Shown: piece after piece, positions 34,766-43,746 of the stretch
How the letters are laid out: every line of letters starts with the position of its first letter
How positions within the stretch are numbered: the stretch's first letter is position 1
Source: JBEKHT01 sp050012135
Lineage (GTDB): Bacteria; Chloroflexota; Anaerolineae; Anaerolineales; RBG-16-64-43
DNA length: 64,000 nt
NCBI GenBank assembly: GCA_050012135.1
Contig: JBEKHT010000002.1
Location: 62,001-126,000, forward strand
Direction of reading: 5' to 3'
The notes under the pieces: model-generated
Told to the model about the DNA's origin: nothing
The model's input: only the letters and a program-made list of their open reading frames with translations
The model's database searches: none
Made by a program: the position numbers and the translations under genes

Positions 34766-35407
34766 CTATCCTCTCGGCCCTTGGGCTTGGGACATCAGGT
34801 CGATTCCAAGGACTCCGAGAAAAAGGACAACGATTCGTGCCGTAACTCCCCAGATGACATGCTCCTCGAAGGGCTGGTAAATCGGAACCCATTCCGGCCT
34901 TTCCTGTGCCGGCTTGGGCCGGGGCTGCCAGTGGAGATTCGAAGCATGTGCTAGCCACCGGAGGGGGACGTGGAAGATCTCGCGGACCTCAATTGGAGAC
35001 GGCCGTAGCAGCGCCGGCCAGGAAAAGGCGCCTACAATTGGAGTGACCAAGAAACCCGTCACGGTCCCAAGAGGATCAAGCTGTCCCAGAACTCTCACTT
35101 GGTCCGAGGCGAGGCCTATTTCTTCCTCGGTCTCACGCAGCGCGGTCTCAATGGCTGCTTCCGTCGGACCGTGCGACTGCCCGCCCGGGAAGGAGACCTG
35201 ACCCGGGTGTTCCTCCACAGACTGGCTGCGCTCCGTGAACAGGAGCCGCCAGCCCTCGTCGGCCCGAAACATCGGGACCAGCACAGCCGCCTTGCGTCCC
35301 GAGGGATGATCTTCAGTTTCACTTGATAGCCCCGCGGCGCCTTTGGCCTGGCTCAGCTGGCGTGCAATTTCGGCCTCAGTCAGGGAGGGCGGGTAGTCCA
35401 AGGTCAC
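34766..35407 (-). CDS. NUDIX hydrolase, CoA pyrophosphatase type
   Basis: 213 residues. The NUDIX box PGGQSHGPTEAAIETALRETEEEIGL-like region is in the CoA-pyrophosphatase form: SFPGGQ...TALRETEEEIG. It is preceded by RLLFTERSQSVEEHPGQVSF, the second signature of NudL/YeaB enzymes, and followed by TGFLVTPIVGAF. It cleaves CoA or similar nucleotide diphosphates. The GTG start lies 9 bases after the stop of the decayed gene at 35417-35990, so it is probably translated from the same message. Confidence 0.87.
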   Translation of the reverse strand: MTLDYPPSLTEAEIARQLSQAKGAAGLSSETEDHPSGRKAAVLVPMFRADEGWRLLFTERSQSVEEHPGQVSFPGGQSHGPTEAAIETALRETEEEIGLASDQVRVLGQLDPLGTVTGFLVTPIVGAFSWPALLRPSPIEVREIFHVPLRWLAHASNLHWQPRPKPAQERPEWVPIYQPFEEHVIWGVTARIVVLFLGVLGIDLMSQAQGPRG

Positions 35408-35416
35408 CTTGAGGTT

Positions 35417-35990
35417 TTACCTTTCAATGCCGATCGGACTCACGCAGCAGCTGCGCTCTGCAGTTCCTTCGTCAATCCACTCGACTTCGTCTGGCGGGAC
35501 GCTGCCTCCGCAATGCAGGCATTTAGTGGACAACCTGCGAATCGCACTCGGCTCGGCCCCCCCAAGAAGTGGTCTCGTGGCCCTTAAGCATTGTGCTGAG
35601 CCACGCAGCCAGTTCATCTGCCTCCGTCTGCCTGGCCTAGCCCGCGCAATTCGGCCACGAAACCGTTTCCTGCGCGATCCAGGATTCTCCAGCGCTGCAT
35701 CTGAGACAGGATCGAAAGCCCTTCCTGCGCAAGGGATACCACCCCTCGGGAGCCTCAGTGGCAAGCGATCTGGCTCTGGCTGCCAGAGGGAGGAGCAGCG
35801 GGGCCCCGGGCAAACCGGCCTGGAGTGCGCCTTGGGCGAGGTTCCCAAGAATCTTGGCGGCGTCTTTATACTTTCCCTGATCCATCAGGCGATGCGCTGT
35901 TGCCAGCCTCCGTCTTGGCCCTTCCCCGAGGGGAACTCCCACAACCCAGGGATCGGGACCCCCATGCCTCTCCGAGCCACATCGGGGGGC
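35417..35990 (-). pseudogene. Broken TPR/zinc-ribbon protein
   Basis: Fragments appear in order in several minus-strand frames: RRRLATAHRLMDQGKYKDAA with NLAQGALQAGLPGAPLLL (TPR-like helices); LSQMQRWRILDRAGN; ADELAAWLSTMLKGHE; and KCLHCGGSVPPDEVEWIDEG ending in CCVSPIGIE (a CxxC...CC/CxxC zinc ribbon). At least three frameshifts separate them, two of them at G runs. With the frames joined it would be a protein of about 185 residues. It lies between the tRNA methyltransferase and the NUDIX gene on the same strand. Function unknown. Indel errors are an alternative explanation. Confidence 0.6.
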
Positions 35991-35994
35991 CTCC

Positions 35995-36852
35995 TCAGCC
36001 TTCCAGCTCCGCCGCGGACTCTCCATCATCCGGCGTTGAAGCCTCTTCCGCTGCGGCCGCCTCCATCTGTCCTCCGTTTTCAGGTTCAATCACGGGGCGA
36101 GCAAAGATGAGAAATCCGGTGTGGGCGACCATGCGGTCCGTTGGGCGTAATCGCTCGGCTATGGGCTTATAGTAACGCAGCGAGATCTCGCACACCTCCA
36201 CAAAGGCAAACTGATTCCGCTCGAGGGCGGAGAGCAAGAGGCTGACCTGGTTCGTCGTCGGCAGGATGGCCCCGAAAAATCCGCCTGGGGCCAAAGCCGC
36301 CCGAACTTGAGGCAGGTAGTCGTAAGGGTTGGGCAAATCCAGGAACAGCGAGGGGACACCTTTCTCTTCGAAGCCGGAGCCGACGTCCCGCAGTCTCAAG
36401 ACAACGCGGTCCGCCAGCCCCAGCGGTTGGAGGTTGCGCAACGCCACGTCCTGCATATCGGATCGGACGTCGTAAGAGATCACACGTCCTGCAGGACCAA
36501 CCGCGGTCGCCAGGGCGACCGTCATCGCACCGGAACCCGTTCCCGCCTCGATCACCGTCTGACCGGGCGTGACCGAGAGTTTGAGAAGGATATAGCCGAT
36601 GTCTTTGGGGAAAACGATCTGGCTTCTGCGCCGGATGTCGCGCAGGATGTCGCTGAGCGAGGGAGGCAGCAGGTAAAAAGGGCGGCCCAGATGGCTTGTG
36701 ACGAGAGTCCCCCACGGCTTCCCAATCATGTCATCGTGTTGAATTACCCCACGATGGGTTTGCACTTGAGCGCCTGCTTGCAGCTTGACCAATCGGTACT
36801 TGTGATCGCGCCCGACGAGCTGCACTAGATCCCCGGCCTGTGTGCGGTCCAC
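35995..36852 (-). CDS. trmI: tRNA (adenine58-N1)-methyltransferase TrmI
   Basis: Methylates A58 in the T-loop of tRNA. An N-terminal beta domain (GDLVQLVGRDHKYRLVKL, QTHRGVIQHDDMIGKPWG) precedes the SAM domain (FPKDIGYILLKLSVTPGQTV, EAGTGSGAMTVALATAVGP, SYDVRSDMQDVALRN, LFLDLPNPYDYLPQVRAAL). These match the GCD14/TrmI family; the D-x-P-x-P segment is catalytic. The C-terminal 35 residues are an acidic tail. I chose GTG 36852, with GGAGG 9 bases upstream, over a longer in-frame start. A TACAAT box lies at 36886-36891. Confidence 0.88.
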   Translation of the reverse strand: MDRTQAGDLVQLVGRDHKYRLVKLQAGAQVQTHRGVIQHDDMIGKPWGTLVTSHLGRPFYLLPPSLSDILRDIRRRSQIVFPKDIGYILLKLSVTPGQTVIEAGTGSGAMTVALATAVGPAGRVISYDVRSDMQDVALRNLQPLGLADRVVLRLRDVGSGFEEKGVPSLFLDLPNPYDYLPQVRAALAPGGFFGAILPTTNQVSLLLSALERNQFAFVEVCEISLRYYKPIAERLRPTDRMVAHTGFLIFARPVIEPENGGQMEAAAAEEASTPDDGESAAELEG

Positions 36853-37001
36853 CGCTCCACGCCTCCTCCTGCAATCTGCTCCTGCATTGTAACTTTCTGG
36901 AATGGCGGACGCAATCTCAAGCCGGGGAGGCCAAGGGAACAGGCTCCGGTTTGCGCTCCTCAAGGGCGCAGGATACACTGCCCCGTCTCAGGAGGTTCAA
37001 G

Positions 37002-38330
37002 GTGATTGATTGGCGCAGCGCCGAGGACGAAGCTCTCCGCCACCTTCAGGCTCTAATCCGTATCAATACGGTCAATCCTCCAGGCAACGAACTCGAGGCA
37101 GCCCGCTACCTCGCTTCCGTTTTGGATCGAGAGCACCTGCCGCCGGTTGTGATCGAATTTGAACCCGGCCGAGGGAATGTCGTCGCCCGCCTGCAAGGCA
37201 CCGGATCCGAGGATCCGCTCCTGCTCTACGGGCACACGGACGTTGTCCCCGTCGAGCGAGATCACTGGACGCACGACCCCTTTGGGGGGGAGCTCGTGGA
37301 TGGGTGCATCTGGGGAAGAGGGGCCCTGGACATGAAGGCCATGGTGGTTCAGAGCCTGATGACGATCATCCTGCTGAAGCGCTCAGGAGTTCAATTGCGG
37401 CGCGATTTGATCTTTGCGGCCACTGGAGATGAAGAGGTTGACGGGAGCGGGATTCGCTTCCTCGTCGACCGCCACCCGGCTCTGATCCAGGCGGGTTGGG
37501 GCCTAACAGAAATGGGTGGCTTCACCCAGCACCTGCACGGCAAGCGCATCTACCCAATCAAGACGGCGGAGAAAGGCGCACTCTGGCTGCGTCTATCTTT
37601 CGAGGGGAGCCCGGGCCACGGTTCCATCCCCCACGAGGACAACGTGGTTGGGAAAATGGCTGAAGCCGTTCGCCGCCTGGGCCGCACGAACCTAGGCTAT
37701 CGCGTCACGCCTCACGCCAGGGCGTATCTGCGGGCAATTGGTCGGACCTTAGGTGGGTGGCAAGGCCTCGTACTGGAGCATATTCCGACCCGCCGGCTGG
37801 TGCATCAAGTTCTCAAAGGGCTGGAGGATTCTGAACTCCGCGATTACTTGGGCGCGGTCCTGCAAGACACGGTCACCCCGACGATACTTCGGGCCGGGGA
37901 AAAGACCAATGTGATCCCCTCCACAGGGCTGGTTTCCCTGGATTGCAGAACTCTTCCCGGGAGTTCGTCCTCCGAACTGCTCAAAAGGGTCCAAAGGGCT
38001 CTGGGGACGCCCGTGTCCGTAGAAATCGAAACAGACTCTCCGCCACTGGAGATGTCGCCCAACACGGAGCTCTTTCGCGTACTCGAATCGGCGCTCGTTC
38101 AGGGGGATCCCGAAGCAATCGTCGCTCCGTACATGGCCAGTGGCGCAACCGACGCCAAGTTCACCCTGCCTTTGGGAATCCGCACATACGGCTTCTCTCC
38201 CATTCGACTCCTGCCGGGTCAGCCGTACACAGGTCTGATCCATGCCAACGACGAGCGGATCCCAGTGGAAGGCTTCCTTTGGGGGCTGCACGTGCTTCAC
38301 TCCGCCGTGGAGCGATTCTGCAGGGTGTGA
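37002..38330 (+). CDS. M20-family metallopeptidase/deacylase
   Basis: 442 residues. Zinc and catalytic motifs of the M20 (ArgE/DapE/CPG2) family are present: LLLYGHTDVVPV (first His), WGRGALDMKAMV (bridging Asp), FAATGDEEVDGSGIRFLV (catalytic Glu), a dimerisation domain (SFEGSPGHGSIPHEDN) and a final YMASGATDAKFTLPLGIRTYGF with the last ligand region. The substrate is likely an N-acyl amino acid or dipeptide. I chose GTG 37002 (AGGAGG 6 bases upstream); the longer in-frame extension overlaps the promoter area shared with trmI. Confidence 0.88.
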   Translation: MIDWRSAEDEALRHLQALIRINTVNPPGNELEAARYLASVLDREHLPPVVIEFEPGRGNVVARLQGTGSEDPLLLYGHTDVVPVERDHWTHDPFGGELVDGCIWGRGALDMKAMVVQSLMTIILLKRSGVQLRRDLIFAATGDEEVDGSGIRFLVDRHPALIQAGWGLTEMGGFTQHLHGKRIYPIKTAEKGALWLRLSFEGSPGHGSIPHEDNVVGKMAEAVRRLGRTNLGYRVTPHARAYLRAIGRTLGGWQGLVLEHIPTRRLVHQVLKGLEDSELRDYLGAVLQDTVTPTILRAGEKTNVIPSTGLVSLDCRTLPGSSSSELLKRVQRALGTPVSVEIETDSPPLEMSPNTELFRVLESALVQGDPEAIVAPYMASGATDAKFTLPLGIRTYGFSPIRLLPGQPYTGLIHANDERIPVEGFLWGLHVLHSAVERFCRV

Positions 38331-38506
38331 CGGATTTCAGGAGAAGGTCGAGCTTGCGGGACTGGAGGCCTCGCATCGTTGCGCGAGTTTCCGCCCGACC
38401 CAATCGGGCAAGGACAATCTCTAGCCTGGGCTCATCGGCTCCGGCCGGGGGCGGTCCAACTGAGCCTGCCAGCCCGAAGGTGAGCGGGAGTTGCACGTGC
38501 CTCCGC

Positions 38507-39640
38507 CTACAGCATCAGGCCATAGCGCTCAAGGGCCAGGTTGAGGATCTCGTTGATCAGCACGTCGTAGGCCAATCCTTCGGCCCTGGCGATTATGCAC
38601 ATGTCGCTGACCTGCGGGTTCAGGCCGGGCAGAGTATTGATCTCGACCAGGTTGGGTTCCCCCTCGGCATTCAGGCGGAAATCCACGCGGCTGCAATCGG
38701 CCGCCCCAATCGAGAGAAACGCGGAGCGGGTGAGCCGATACATTTCCTTCTGGAGCGCGGGAGGAATGTCAGCGGGGCAGAGATAGAGCGGGGCGCCGTC
38801 CTCCCCTGGGATGATCAGCTTGGCCTGCGCCCCGTAAACTCCCCGGCCCGCGCCCACATTCGGGTCGATCTCCAGAACCGGGAAGTAGTGGAAGCCGTCG
38901 TTTCCATAAAGATCCGGGTTCGCCCTGCGCTTGGCGTTGCTGTGATTCCCAATGACGCCCACCGTGAACTCGCGCCCGGGCAGAAAACTCTCAACCAGCG
39001 CGGGCTGGCGGTAGTCCTGAAGGATGCGTTGAACCTGGTCGCGCAGATCTTGGGGGGTCTGCACAATGGAGCTGGGCCCCACGCCTTTTCCCGATCCCTC
39101 CCGCAACGGTTTCACGAAAAGAGGAAACCTCAGCGTCGAGCGCAATGTCGACTCGATGTCGCTGAACACCTGGAAGGGCACCGTGGGGAGCCCCCGATCG
39201 CGCCATAGCCTCTTGGTGATGGTCTTGTCCAGTGAGATGGCGTTGGCCAGGACGCGCGAGCCCGTGTAGGGGATGCCCAGCATCTCGAGCAGTGCAGGCA
39301 CCTGAGCCTCGCGGGAATCGCCATGCAGGCCCTCGCAAATGTTGAAGCAGATGTCCGGGCGCGTCTGGCGAATGGTGTCAATCAGGGTCACGTCGCCGTT
39401 TAGGAAGGTGGCGCGGTGACCAGCCGTGCGCAAGGCCGCAAGCATGGCCTCCACGGTCTCTTCGCGATCGTATTCGACAGTCTCATCCGGCGGCGCCTCG
39501 TCGGGGTGCGGAACGTCTTTCTTTAGGTTAGCGAGCACCGCGACATGGAGGGGCGGAACGAGGCTGCGCGGCTCCGCCCGACTTGCGGGGATGGTACCTG
39601 ATCCAGGGGGCTCCTTTTTTCGCTTTTCGTCTTGCATCAT
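38507..39640 (-). CDS. D-alanine-D-alanine ligase-like ATP-grasp protein
   Basis: 377 residues. The family motifs are FNICEGLHGDSREAQVPALL, GIPYTGSRVLANAISLDKTI, FPLFVKPLREGSGKGVGPSS and DFRLNAEGEPNLVEINTLPG, the ATP-grasp metal and ADP sites of Ddl-like ligases. It is the divergent Ddl subgroup common outside mur clusters, so the product may be D-Ala-D-Ala or another dipeptide. The ATG (doubled ATGATG) has GGAGG directly upstream, and a TATAAT box lies at 39747-39752. Confidence 0.85.
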   Translation of the reverse strand: MMQDEKRKKEPPGSGTIPASRAEPRSLVPPLHVAVLANLKKDVPHPDEAPPDETVEYDREETVEAMLAALRTAGHRATFLNGDVTLIDTIRQTRPDICFNICEGLHGDSREAQVPALLEMLGIPYTGSRVLANAISLDKTITKRLWRDRGLPTVPFQVFSDIESTLRSTLRFPLFVKPLREGSGKGVGPSSIVQTPQDLRDQVQRILQDYRQPALVESFLPGREFTVGVIGNHSNAKRRANPDLYGNDGFHYFPVLEIDPNVGAGRGVYGAQAKLIIPGEDGAPLYLCPADIPPALQKEMYRLTRSAFLSIGAADCSRVDFRLNAEGEPNLVEINTLPGLNPQVSDMCIIARAEGLAYDVLINEILNLALERYGLML

Positions 39641-39746
39641 GCCTCCGCAAACGCTTGAGGGCTTTCCGCAGGGTCAGGCTTCAGAATTGAGCCATCAGCT
39701 CACCCGGCGGGGAGTCTATGTCCCTTCACCTCGCGTGCACCCCGGA

Positions 39747-39752
39747 ATTATA
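39747..39752 (-). promoter_or_regulatory. -10 box of the Ddl-like gene
   Basis: Minus-strand TATAAT 106 bases before the ATG, directly after the stop region of the P-loop gene. Confidence 0.5.
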
Positions 39753-39788
39753 GCGTCCTTTTGCGGTGGAATGCACCATCCCGGCCGT

Positions 39789-40196
39789 CTAGCCTGCTTT
39801 CGCCGGGTGCCGGTTCCATTGGCGAAGGTATTCCAGAACCTGCTGAACGACCTGGCGGGGTGTCATCTGATCCGTCGCGATCAGGAGGTCGCAATGCTGG
39901 CGAGCATGCTCGAGGCGGCGACATTGCTCCTGGTAGTCTTCCAGGCTCCACCGGAATCGCTTGCGTTCGGTGCAAGTCTCGTAGCTGGCATCCAGGAAGA
40001 CGAGTGCCCTTGGAGTCCGCCGGTATCTCCAGAGATCCGGGACGCAGGAATGCTCCTGGGCGATCTCGGCGATCAGCAGGTTGTGCGCCTCCAGCAGCAG
40101 GGCGATCGTGGTCTTGCCAGCCCCGCAAGGGCCGACCAGGGCGATCCATAGGGAATCGGGGGTATGACTCGAACTCAGAGAGGCATCCGGACCCAA
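39789..40196 (-). CDS. Small P-loop NTPase
   Basis: 135 residues. WIALVGPCGAGKTTIALLLE is a Walker A motif near the N-terminus and RALVFLDASYETCTERKRFR the likely Walker B/LID region of a small kinase-like AAA_33 protein. Its start overlaps the PP2C-like phosphatase gene by 22 bases, so the two are made together; that pairing suggests a phospho-signalling role, but the substrate is unknown. Confidence 0.75.
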   Translation of the reverse strand: MGPDASLSSSHTPDSLWIALVGPCGAGKTTIALLLEAHNLLIAEIAQEHSCVPDLWRYRRTPRALVFLDASYETCTERKRFRWSLEDYQEQCRRLEHARQHCDLLIATDQMTPRQVVQQVLEYLRQWNRHPAKAG

Positions 40197-40873
40197 AGCC
40201 GCCGCACCTCATCGCCGGTCTCAGGTTGGACCGTGAGCACCAGGACGCTGATATCGTCGCCGGGACGACCCTCATCCAGATCGACCGCACACCGAAGCAG
40301 TTCGTCCGCCCAGCGGTCGACCGGCAATTCGCCTTCGATCATGGAGGTCAGCGCAGCGCGGATGGCCAGGGGAGATCCCTTGCGTTCCCCGGCGTGAGTT
40401 AGCCCGTCGGTGTAGGCCAACAGGACCAACCCCGGCTCCAGGAGGATCTCGTTGATCACAGGGCGAATGTCTCGCCTGGTTCCGACTGGAATTGAGGGTT
40501 GGTCGATCGCCGCGATCTGGCCCTGCTGGACCACGTACACCGGATCGGGATTGTTGCGGGTGACCACGACGCTTCGGGAGGCCAAGTCGACGGAGAGGAT
40601 ATTGAGCGTGGCAACGACCTGCCCGGAGCGCTGCGTGAACAGGTAGTCTGAAGCGGCTCTCGCGGCAGCCCCGTCACGCACCCCCTCAGCAAGCAGGCTG
40701 ATGGCTTTGCGTGCCACCAGGTTCGAAATGGTTTTCGCAGATCGGCCCGACCGCTGGCCATCGACAAGCACGAAGGACAGTCCGCCCCCTGGGCGCTCGA
40801 TCATTTCGAGCGTGTCACCACTTTCAGGGGTCGCGTACTTGGCGGCCTTGGCAACAGCGACGCGCAGGTCCAT
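40175..40873 (-). CDS. SpoIIE/PP2C-type Ser/Thr phosphatase
   Basis: 232 residues with the SpoIIE fold: SFVLVDGQRSGRSAKTISNL (metal-binding Asp), FTQRSGQVVATLNILSVDLA, RNNPDPVYVVQQGQIAAIDQ, VLLAYTDGLTHAGERKG and GRPGDDISVLVLTVQ (second Asp pair). It probably removes phosphate from anti-anti-sigma or similar proteins. A TAGAAT box (40945-40950) drives it divergently from a roadblock gene; the spatial pairing repeats the roadblock-signalling theme at 5-8 kb. Confidence 0.83.
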   Translation of the reverse strand: MDLRVAVAKAAKYATPESGDTLEMIERPGGGLSFVLVDGQRSGRSAKTISNLVARKAISLLAEGVRDGAAARAASDYLFTQRSGQVVATLNILSVDLASRSVVVTRNNPDPVYVVQQGQIAAIDQPSIPVGTRRDIRPVINEILLEPGLVLLAYTDGLTHAGERKGSPLAIRAALTSMIEGELPVDRWADELLRCAVDLDEGRPGDDISVLVLTVQPETGDEVRRLWVRMPL

Positions 40874-40944
40874 CTTGGCTCAACCAGGATTCTCCGCGGA
40901 CAGGAGGCCCCGCCCCCGATTCGGCCTCTTGCGACACTTCAAGA

Positions 40945-40989
40945 ATTCTAGCACACCCGCTTGCCCCCCTCATATTCCTATGGTATCAT
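40945..40989. promoter_or_regulatory. Divergent promoters for the phosphatase and roadblock genes
   Basis: Minus-strand TAGAAT at 40945-40950 faces the phosphatase; plus-strand GG-TATCAT at 40984-40989 faces the roadblock gene. The two -10 boxes are only 33 bases apart, so a single regulator could control both. Confidence 0.5.
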
Positions 40990-41037
40990 CCGCGCGTTCT
41001 CTTGAGGGCCGTCCTCTCACGCAGCTCGAGGTAGCCG

Positions 41038-41415
41038 ATGGCACCCAAATCCCGCGTCGACCTGATGGTCTCCCGCCTTCGGGACTTGCAAGGCAGCACA
41101 ACGGACGTGGAGGCCTCCGCGGTCGTAAGCGTGGATGGTCTGATCATTGCCTCCTCTCTGCCCGCGGGGATTGAGGAGGACCGGGTTTCCGCCATGTCGG
41201 CCGCAATGCTCAGCCTGGGGGAACGAATCTCCAGTGAGTTGGGGAGAGGCACGCTGGATCAGGTCTATATCCATGGCAATCACGGCTACGTCCTGCTCAT
41301 GTCGGTCGGTGTGGACGCTGTGTTGACGGTTCTAGCAAGGGAAGGGGCAAAGCTGGGCCTGGTCTTTCTGGAGATGAGACGTGCGGCCGAGGATCTCACG
41401 AAGCTTGTGGCCTAG
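41038..41415 (+). CDS. Stand-alone roadblock/LC7 protein
   Basis: 125 residues (VDLMVSRLRDLQGSTTDVEA, VVSVDGLIIASSLPAG, DRVSAMSAAMLSLGERISSE, QVYIHGNHGYVLLMSVGVDA). It is a clear MglB-like roadblock domain without extensions. Start ATG has GAGG at 8 bases. No small GTPase lies next to it; the only one in the window is at 7014-8018. Confidence 0.88.
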   Translation: MAPKSRVDLMVSRLRDLQGSTTDVEASAVVSVDGLIIASSLPAGIEEDRVSAMSAAMLSLGERISSELGRGTLDQVYIHGNHGYVLLMSVGVDAVLTVLAREGAKLGLVFLEMRRAAEDLTKLVA

Positions 41416-41466
41416 AAATGTGCTTACGATTTCCGGTCCGGGCTCCACCCGGGCGGAGCAGACGCC

Positions 41467-41501
41467 AGATGGGGAGGTGGTGAATACCAGCCTCCCCATC
41501 T
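41467..41501 (+). terminator. Hairpin between the roadblock gene and pyrG
   Basis: AGATGGGGAGG, 13-base loop, CCTCCCCATCT: an 11-bp perfect stem without a T-tract. It either ends the roadblock transcript or acts in the pyrG leader (the stem base is 25 bases before the pyrG ATG). Confidence 0.55.
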
Positions 41502-41526
41502 CCATTATTGTCGGGAGGGAGGGCGG

Positions 41527-43194
41527 ATGACCCAGTACGTTTTCTTCACGGGCGGGGTGGTCAGCTCGGTCGGCAAGGGGGTAACAGCCGCGGCCCTCGG
41601 CCGGCTCCTGAAAGAGCGCGGGTTTCGGGTCGCTGTCCAGAAGCTTGATCCCTACATCAATGTCGATCCGGGCACGATGAGCCCCTACCAACATGGCGAG
41701 GTCTACGTGTTGGACGACGGGGCGGAGACTGATCTCGATCTGGGACATTACGAGCGCTTCATCGACATCAGCCTCAGTCGGGTATGCAATGTCACCAGCG
41801 GGCAGGTCTACGCGGAGGTGATCTCCAAGGAGAGACGCGGGGACTTCCTGGGAGGCACGATCCAGGTCATCCCCCACGTGACCAACGAAATCAAGCAACG
41901 GATCGGCCTGGTGGGAAAGAGCTTGGATGCCGAAATCGTATTGGTTGAGGTGGGGGGAACGGTCGGCGACATCGAGTCACTTCCCTTTCTGGAGGCCTTG
42001 CGCCAGATGCGCTCCGATGTCGGCCGCAACAACACGTTCTACGTTCATGTAACCTGGCTTCCGTACATCGGGGCGACCCGCGAGCTCAAGACCAAGCCGA
42101 CACAGCACTCGGTTCGGGAGCTGCGCTCGATTGGAATCTCGCCCGACATGATTGTGGCTCGCTCGGACTATCCGGTCGACGGAGACCTGCGCTCCAAGAT
42201 CGCACTCTTCTGCGACGTGGAGATGCGGGCCGTGGTGCCTTTGGTGACGTCGCCGACTGTCTATCAGGTGGTGCTGGAGTTGGAGCACGCCGGTGTGGCC
42301 GACTTTGTCCTGGAGAGACTCGGGCTAACACCCCGGAAGCAACCAAACTGGGAGGATTGGCAGGATCTTGTCGCCCGCGCTCTGGTGTCCAAACCCAAAG
42401 TGCGCATCGCGCTGGTCGGGAAATACGTTGAGCTGCGCGATGCCTACATGAGTGTCCGGGAAGCCCTGAATCATGCGGGACTGGCTCTCGGCCGCGAGAT
42501 CGAGATGCTTTGGGTCCACTCCGCCGAACTGGAAAAGGGAAAGGGCTGGGAGGCGCTGCGCGAGGCGGATGGGATTGTAGTCCCGGGGGGATTCGGCTCG
42601 CGGGGCATTGAGGGAAAAATCCTAGCCGCCAAGTATGCGCGAGAGAACAAGGTTCCTTACCTGGGACTCTGCCTGGGGATGCAGGTGATGGTTATCGAGT
42701 TTGCTCGACACGCGCTGGGAAGTGAGGAAGCCAACTCGACGGAGTTTGATCGAGGGACTCCTCATCCGGTGATTGACCTGATGCCGGAACAACGTGCGAT
42801 CGCAGACATGGGCGGGACCATGCGGCTGGGACTGTATCCCTGCGTGCTGCAGCCGGGGACCAGAGCGGCCGAAGCCTATGGGCTGGAGCGCACCGAGGAA
42901 CGGCACCGCCATCGCTTTGAGTTCAACAATGCTTACCGTGAAATCCTGGGCAAGCAAGGAATGATCTACTCCGGGATCTCCCCGGACGGGCGTCTGGTTG
43001 AGATCGCCGAGATCGCGAACCACCCCTTCATGCTGGGCAGCCAGTTTCACCCCGAGTTCCTCTCGCGGCCCAACCGCCCTCATCCCCTGTTCCGGGCCTT
43101 TATTTCAGCAGCGGTCCAGTACAGCGGCGGCAGGAACGGGAAAGGAGAGTTTCCGAAGCGAGAGGAATCGTCTTCGATCCAAACTCGGCCTTGA
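41527..43194 (+). CDS. pyrG: CTP synthase
   Basis: 555 residues. Makes CTP from UTP, ATP and glutamine. The amidoligase domain is complete (YVFFTGGVVSSVGKGVTAAA, KLDPYINVDPGTMSPYQHGE, YVLDDGAETDLDLGHYERF, VEVGGTVGDIESLPFLEALR), as is the glutamine amidotransferase domain (GGFGSRGIEGKILAAKYARE, YLGLCLGMQVMVIEFARH with the nucleophile Cys, SQFHPEF). The start has GGAGGGAGG 5 bases upstream. Confidence 0.97.
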   Translation: MTQYVFFTGGVVSSVGKGVTAAALGRLLKERGFRVAVQKLDPYINVDPGTMSPYQHGEVYVLDDGAETDLDLGHYERFIDISLSRVCNVTSGQVYAEVISKERRGDFLGGTIQVIPHVTNEIKQRIGLVGKSLDAEIVLVEVGGTVGDIESLPFLEALRQMRSDVGRNNTFYVHVTWLPYIGATRELKTKPTQHSVRELRSIGISPDMIVARSDYPVDGDLRSKIALFCDVEMRAVVPLVTSPTVYQVVLELEHAGVADFVLERLGLTPRKQPNWEDWQDLVARALVSKPKVRIALVGKYVELRDAYMSVREALNHAGLALGREIEMLWVHSAELEKGKGWEALREADGIVVPGGFGSRGIEGKILAAKYARENKVPYLGLCLGMQVMVIEFARHALGSEEANSTEFDRGTPHPVIDLMPEQRAIADMGGTMRLGLYPCVLQPGTRAAEAYGLERTEERHRHRFEFNNAYREILGKQGMIYSGISPDGRLVEIAEIANHPFMLGSQFHPEFLSRPNRPHPLFRAFISAAVQYSGGRNGKGEFPKREESSSIQTRP

Positions 43195-43588
43195 CCTCGC
43201 GGGCAGGGGCGAGAGGGAGTCGGCTCTCGCTTTGTTCGTCCGAGGGGCCCGCAGACTGGCCTCGCCTCAATGTTTTCCTCTGGTCGATCAATTCTCTCAT
43301 GAACCTTGGGCGTGTCGGATCTCGGCCGAATCCAGACCCCATGCGATCCAGGAGAAGCGTGGCAGCACAACGGCCAAAGACCTCCTCGGGGATCCAAGTC
43401 GTCGTGACTCCGGCGCAGCCGGCCAGGACCACGTCGTTGTAGCCAATTCCCGGTAGCTGAACGGACACATGGATTCCACGAACCTGCGACCCGGAGCCCA
43501 GGAGTACCAGCGTTGGACCTTGCTGCTCTTGAAGGACCATTCCCACAATGACGCGGCCCCACTCTCGCCTGTGCTTTTCCCATTTCAT
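43195..43588 (-). CDS. Possible short or decayed gene antisense to the pyrG end
   Basis: A frame open from 43588 begins MKWEKHRREWGRVIVGMV and reads LVLLGSGSQVRGIHVSVQLP, YNDVVLAGCAGVTTTWIPEE before turning into the antisense of pyrG beyond 43194. The composition is protein-like and unlike the nearby shadow frames, but I do not recognise a family and see no ribosome site. It may be a relic with a lost 3' end. Confidence 0.25.
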
Positions 43589-43641
43589 CAGGGCGGAGGA
43601 TGGCTCGATTCAGAAGGCAGGAGATAAGCGGGAAGGTAAAA

Positions 43642-43671
43642 TTGACATAAATAATCCAAAATGATTACAAT
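43642..43671 (+). promoter_or_regulatory. Consensus promoter of the flavoprotein gene
   Basis: TTGACA (43642-43647), 18-base AT-rich spacer, TACAAT (43666-43671), about 75 bases before the ATG at 43747. It is the most consensus-like promoter in the window. Confidence 0.8.
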
Positions 43672-43746
43672 GCTGCGCAGGCCAGTTTGGGAACGTTTCC
43701 ACACAACCTTTGCTGTTCCATTGCCAAGAAGTCTTTGGAGGACGAC

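Noticed and set aside
37943..39208. 421-residue plus-strand frame
   Set aside because: Overlaps the M20 peptidase end and is antisense to the Ddl-like gene; composition is not protein-like.
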